Assembly: GCF_000308495.1 (NCBI RefSeq)
Contig: NZ_BAFU01000052.1
Location: 62,001 to 126,000 of the forward strand
Reading direction: 5' to 3'
Length of the DNA stretch: 64,000 bases
Origin: Nocardia brevicatena NBRC 12119
GTDB taxonomy: Bacteria > Actinomycetota > Actinomycetes > Mycobacteriales > Mycobacteriaceae
Position numbers and translations under genes: made by a program. The notes beneath the pieces were generated by a model, which searched no databases, was not told where the DNA came from, and saw only the letters and a list, made by a program, of their open reading frames with translations. Of the stretch, positions 61,028 through 64,000 are shown piece by piece (the first letter of the stretch is position 1; each line of letters opens with the position of its first letter).

Positions 61028-62565
61028 GGGACCTCGGCAGTGGTGTGTCGTTGGGGCGGAAGCGGGGCACCCTCCGAACGCACACCGCTGTGGGAGGGGA
61101 CAGTTTCGACCGGTATGTAGTCGGCGTCCGGGCAGGTGGTGAAGGTCCGGCCCCGACGGACCACCGCCACCTTCTCCGGCGACGGATGCATCGCCGCCGC
61201 GGCGGCCGACAGGTCCATGTGATACGCGGCGGTATTCGGGAACACCACCAGATCCCCCGTTCGGGGCAGCCACGGCAGCCACACCTTGCGAGCGGTGATC
61301 AGATCCCGTTCCAGACACAACCGTCCGGCGAAATACACCCCGACCGCCCGTCCACCGGGTTCCGGCGCCTGCCCGGTACCCGGCAACACCAGCGGGTCCA
61401 CCATCACCTCCTGGTCGGCCGGTGTCACCTGGTCCCGGCTGAGGTCCACGTGGACGAGCACGCTGTCGTCGGCGGCCTCCTTGACGAACTCGACCCGCGC
61501 CACCGTCACCCCGGCGTGATCGACCAGGGCTTTACCCGGCTCCAACCACAGGTCGAGCAGATTGTCGCCCGCCACCCGTGCCACGCTGCGTCCGCCCTGT
61601 CGCTCCAGCGGCGCGGCCAGTAGGTCCGCCAGCATGCGGTCCGCCGCCACGGTGTTCGCGTACTTGTGGAAGACCGGTGTCCCGCGCACCACGCCGCCTT
61701 CCATGTGGTAGCCGAAGGTGTTGTGCCCCCAGCTCATCGCTTCCCCACGTCCGGCGAGCGCGTCTCGCAGGGCCCGCGCATAGTGGTCGAAGCGTTCGGC
61801 ATCGGCGGTGAACACCTGCCGCAGACCGCCTCCGATATTCAACGCCGACGGGAGGAGATCGTATTCGTAGGCGCGTTCGACCAGGGAGAAACAGGTATCG
61901 GCGGCGCGCACCCGTTCCGTGGTCTCTCCGGTATCAAGGTGGAAGGCGTAACCCAGGAAATCGAGCCGGTCCCGATACCGGATCAGCGTTGTCAGCGCCG
62001 TATCGGCCCGGTGTACCGGAACCCCGAACCGGCTCGGCTGCGATCCCTCGAATCCGGAGACCCGCACCAGCGTCGGTACCGGGGCGGCCGGATCGGTCAG
62101 CTGCGCGAGCGTATCCAGTTCCCAGAGGTTGTCAACGTTCACCGTCACTCCGGTCCCGACCAACGCGCGCAGGAACCCGGCACCCTTCGGGCCGGTGGCC
62201 TCGATCCGGTCCGCCGAGAATCCGGCCGCCCGCGCCGACGCCAGTTCTCCCGCCGAGGAGACATCGATGCCGATCCCGGCCTCCGCCGCTGTCCGCGCGA
62301 AGGTCCGCGACCGGTTCACCTTGTGCGCGTAGTACATCCGCCAACCGGCCGTCGCCGAGTCGAGCACACCGCGCAGTTGCTCGATGTTCTCCGCCATTAC
62401 CTGGGGAAACAGCAGATGTACCGGCGATCCGTAACGCGCCGCCACCTCCGCGAGGGCCCCGTGGTCGTCCAGGAATCCGCGAACCAGCGGATGCCACAGC
62501 GCGGGTAGCCCGGGCGGCGATTCCGCGGACGCGAGTGCCGCCGGTTCCGGACCTGGACCGCTCAC
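61024..62565 (-). CDS. Y4yA-type PLP-dependent decarboxylase-like enzyme
   Basis: A 513-residue fold-type III PLP enzyme related to diaminopimelate/ornithine decarboxylases and Y4yA of rhizobia. The PLP Lys lies in MYYAHKVNRSRTF near residue 80. Phosphate-binding NIGGGLRQVF and EPGKALVDHAG are also visible, and a GTPVFHKYANTVAADRML insert is peculiar to the subfamily. It overlaps its neighbours on both sides by four bases. It may decarboxylate or racemise an amino acid made or used by the other operon enzymes. The exact substrate is unknown. Confidence 0.85.
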   Translation of the reverse strand: MSGPGPEPAALASAESPPGLPALWHPLVRGFLDDHGALAEVAARYGSPVHLLFPQVMAENIEQLRGVLDSATAGWRMYYAHKVNRSRTFARTAAEAGIGIDVSSAGELASARAAGFSADRIEATGPKGAGFLRALVGTGVTVNVDNLWELDTLAQLTDPAAPVPTLVRVSGFEGSQPSRFGVPVHRADTALTTLIRYRDRLDFLGYAFHLDTGETTERVRAADTCFSLVERAYEYDLLPSALNIGGGLRQVFTADAERFDHYARALRDALAGRGEAMSWGHNTFGYHMEGGVVRGTPVFHKYANTVAADRMLADLLAAPLERQGGRSVARVAGDNLLDLWLEPGKALVDHAGVTVARVEFVKEAADDSVLVHVDLSRDQVTPADQEVMVDPLVLPGTGQAPEPGGRAVGVYFAGRLCLERDLITARKVWLPWLPRTGDLVVFPNTAAYHMDLSAAAAAMHPSPEKVAVVRRGRTFTTCPDADYIPVETVPSHSGVRSEGAPLPPQRHTTAEVP

Positions 62566-63851
62566 CGCGGTGTACCCGGCACGTCGCGGTCGGCGTCCGG
62601 ACGATCACCGACCGGGTTGTAACCGCCGTCGCGGAGGGCCTCGAAGGCACGTGCCCGGTTGCGCGGACTGCGGAACTCCGCCACCACGCGTTTGCTGTCG
62701 AGATCGATATCGACCACGGCGATGTCCATCGACTCCAACACCCCGCCGATTGTGCGCACGCAGTGCTTGCACGTCATATCCGGAACGTAGAAGATCCGGT
62801 CCTCCACGGCCGCGGGCCCGTCGTCGAACGTATCCGCCGCCGGAGGCACCTCCATCACCTCGCACCGTTCGGTCAGTTCGGTGAACACCTCGACGAACCG
62901 CCGCGCCACCACCGGCAGGATGCTGTAGTGCTCGTCGTCGAGTCGATGCGGCACCGCCGCCAGACAGGACGGCCGGGTGCCGGGCGGCAGCAAGGCGTAC
63001 TGGCGGGAGATCAAGTCCAGGTCGTCGTGGTATTTCGCGATTGCTGCGTCCACACTCAACCCTTCCTCGGTGGTGGCGCGCCGCATCACCGCGTGCGCGT
63101 CGGCGATGGTGGCGTCCTTCATCGCCCGCAGGGTCGCCACGGTCTGCGCCGAATACCGTACCGTCCCGTCGGGCTGGGATAGCAGTGTCACCGGGATCAT
63201 CCCGCGACGGTAGGTCGAGGCCTGCAACTCCCAATACCAGCGGGTGGCGACCGCGGAGAATATCCCGGAGTCGTGGATTCCCCAGGCGAATTCGGTGGGG
63301 GTGCGATAGGGCGTCTGCCGGGCGACCAGCGCGTGCTGGGCCAGCGCCCGTCCCGTCGCCTCCACACCCACCCGGAAGATGTCCATCGGCTCGTGGTCGG
63401 TGGTAGTGGCCGCCAGCACCGCGTGGGCGTCCGGGCCGAGGCCGGTGATCCGCTCCGCCAGGCCCGTGTCGGCGGCCAGGGCGTGCCAGAGCGCGAGCAC
63501 CGTCTCGCGCATCACGATCGGCACGAGGGGCCCGAGTCCGTCGGAGCGGTAATATCCGGTATTCGGTACTCCGTCGCTATCGGTCCAGGTCAGCCGGTGG
63601 GTGGCGCTGGTGATCTCATCGGCCCGGCACGGCCGCATGAACCGCTGTAGATACAGCCGCTGGGAGACGGTCAGATGGCTGCCTGCTTCGGGCCGGACCG
63701 GGGTACTCGTGTACTCGATCCGACGTGCCGGTCCGGGCTCGTGCACCGTGAACAGCCCGGGGCGGGCGAGTTCGGCCAGGATTCGGGAAGCGGCGCGGCG
63801 GTCGTACCGGGCGGCCGTTTCGGCGGTGGGGGCGGCGGTCTCGGTGTTCAC
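62562..63851 (-). CDS. Unknown protein with C-terminal heavy-metal-associated (HMA) domain
   Basis: A 429-residue protein from GTG 63851, with GGAGG six bases upstream. Residues of about 1-340 belong to no family I recognise; they include RRIEYTSTPVRPEAGSHLTV and DHEPMDIFRVGVEATGRALA. Residues of about 345-415 are a copper-chaperone-like HMA domain (FYVPDMTCKHCVRTIGGVLE, then ending EALRDGGYNPVG) with an intact MxCxxC metal site. Its tail overlaps the decarboxylase start, and its start overlaps the aminotransferase stop. The metal domain in a biosynthetic operon suggests that a bound Cu or Zn takes part in, or is the purpose of, the pathway. Confidence 0.8.
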   Translation of the reverse strand: MNTETAAPTAETAARYDRRAASRILAELARPGLFTVHEPGPARRIEYTSTPVRPEAGSHLTVSQRLYLQRFMRPCRADEITSATHRLTWTDSDGVPNTGYYRSDGLGPLVPIVMRETVLALWHALAADTGLAERITGLGPDAHAVLAATTTDHEPMDIFRVGVEATGRALAQHALVARQTPYRTPTEFAWGIHDSGIFSAVATRWYWELQASTYRRGMIPVTLLSQPDGTVRYSAQTVATLRAMKDATIADAHAVMRRATTEEGLSVDAAIAKYHDDLDLISRQYALLPPGTRPSCLAAVPHRLDDEHYSILPVVARRFVEVFTELTERCEVMEVPPAADTFDDGPAAVEDRIFYVPDMTCKHCVRTIGGVLESMDIAVVDIDLDSKRVVAEFRSPRNRARAFEALRDGGYNPVGDRPDADRDVPGTPR

Positions 63852-64000
63852 ATGACCTCCTCGGCGATGGTCCGTACGCACTCGGTGAAACGATCGATCT
63901 CGTCGCGGGTGTTGTAGACCTGGGTGCTCACCCGAACCGACTCCGGATCCGGGCCGCCGCCCGGGATACAGTGCGCGCCGGAGCGGACCAGGAAACCGTG
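63848..64000 (-). CDS. Class V aminotransferase-fold protein, C-terminal end only
   Basis: Reverse-strand codons from the window edge to the TGA at 63848-63850 read GFLVRSGAHCIPGGGPDPES, VRVSTQVYNTRDEIDRFTEC, then VRTIAEEVM. The VRVSTQVYNTRDEIDRF stretch is the standard C-terminal part of class V PLP aminotransferases (cysteine desulfurase, SufS and relatives). Most of the gene lies outside the window, so the active-site Lys and Cys cannot be checked. If it is a desulfurase it would supply sulfur to the rhodanese fusion three genes later. Confidence 0.75.
   Translation of the reverse strand, partial: HGFLVRSGAHCIPGGGPDPESVRVSTQVYNTRDEIDRFTECVRTIAEEVM

Noticed and set aside
1-64000. CRISPR arrays, rRNA and tRNA genes, phage structural genes.
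   Set aside because: No regularly spaced repeats, no conserved RNA stretches and no phage protein motifs were found.

Overview
This window is high-GC DNA from an actinomycete, most likely Nocardia or a close relative in the Mycobacteriales. The evidence is the GC-rich third codon positions, frequent GTG starts, ATGA-coupled operons, a stand-alone LigC ligase beside a LigD-type polymerase domain, a CspB-like cold-shock protein and a multimodular NRPS. I see no rRNA, tRNA or CRISPR array.

Region 1 (1-28290) is an organosulfur-scavenging island. It carries three sulfonate/taurine-type ABC importers. The first (1-5663, minus) is an operon of a GntR regulator, a two-cluster ferredoxin, an unusually long binding lipoprotein, a permease, an ATPase and an AprA-like flavoprotein. 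From 5.8 to 9.8 kb lie four decayed genes: Nudix, PucR, acyl-CoA ligase and alpha/beta hydrolase. The second importer (10001-12806, plus) has a frameshifted binding protein and precedes a flavin monooxygenase and an MFS transporter. The third (15784-21605, minus) encodes SsuD, two permeases, two ATPases and one binding protein. The two ATPases carry complementary motif defects, which predicts an asymmetric heterodimeric importer. Plus-strand genes at 21821-28290 add two SfnC/MsuC-like flavoenzymes, a StyA-like monooxygenase, SfnG and a flavin reductase; a free-methionine-sulfoxide reductase lies on the minus strand. Together with SsuD they could carry an organic sulfide or sulfone down to sulfite.

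Region 2 (28557-36740) holds an amidase, two envelope-type or unknown proteins, a Tn3-family transposase remnant and a broken single-module A-T-TE NRPS gene.

Region 3 (36996-48231) is a three-module NRPS (A-T-C-A-T-C-A-T-TE) whose third adenylation domain reads as threonine-specific, divergent from a flavin-containing monooxygenase.

Region 4 (48324-58606) is a mixed housekeeping/lipid region: lipoprotein, EthD protein, CaiB pseudogene, DUF2784 protein, SDR, acyl-CoA dehydrogenase with TetR, membrane protein, PolDom-LigC pair, cold-shock protein and a second TetR.

Region 5 (58754-64000) has two PAP2-type pseudogenes. After them comes a tight minus-strand operon running off the window: class-V aminotransferase, a protein with a C-terminal CxxC metal-binding domain, a Y4yA-type PLP decarboxylase and a cysteine synthase-rhodanese fusion. 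This looks like an undescribed sulfur/metal-linked amino acid pathway.
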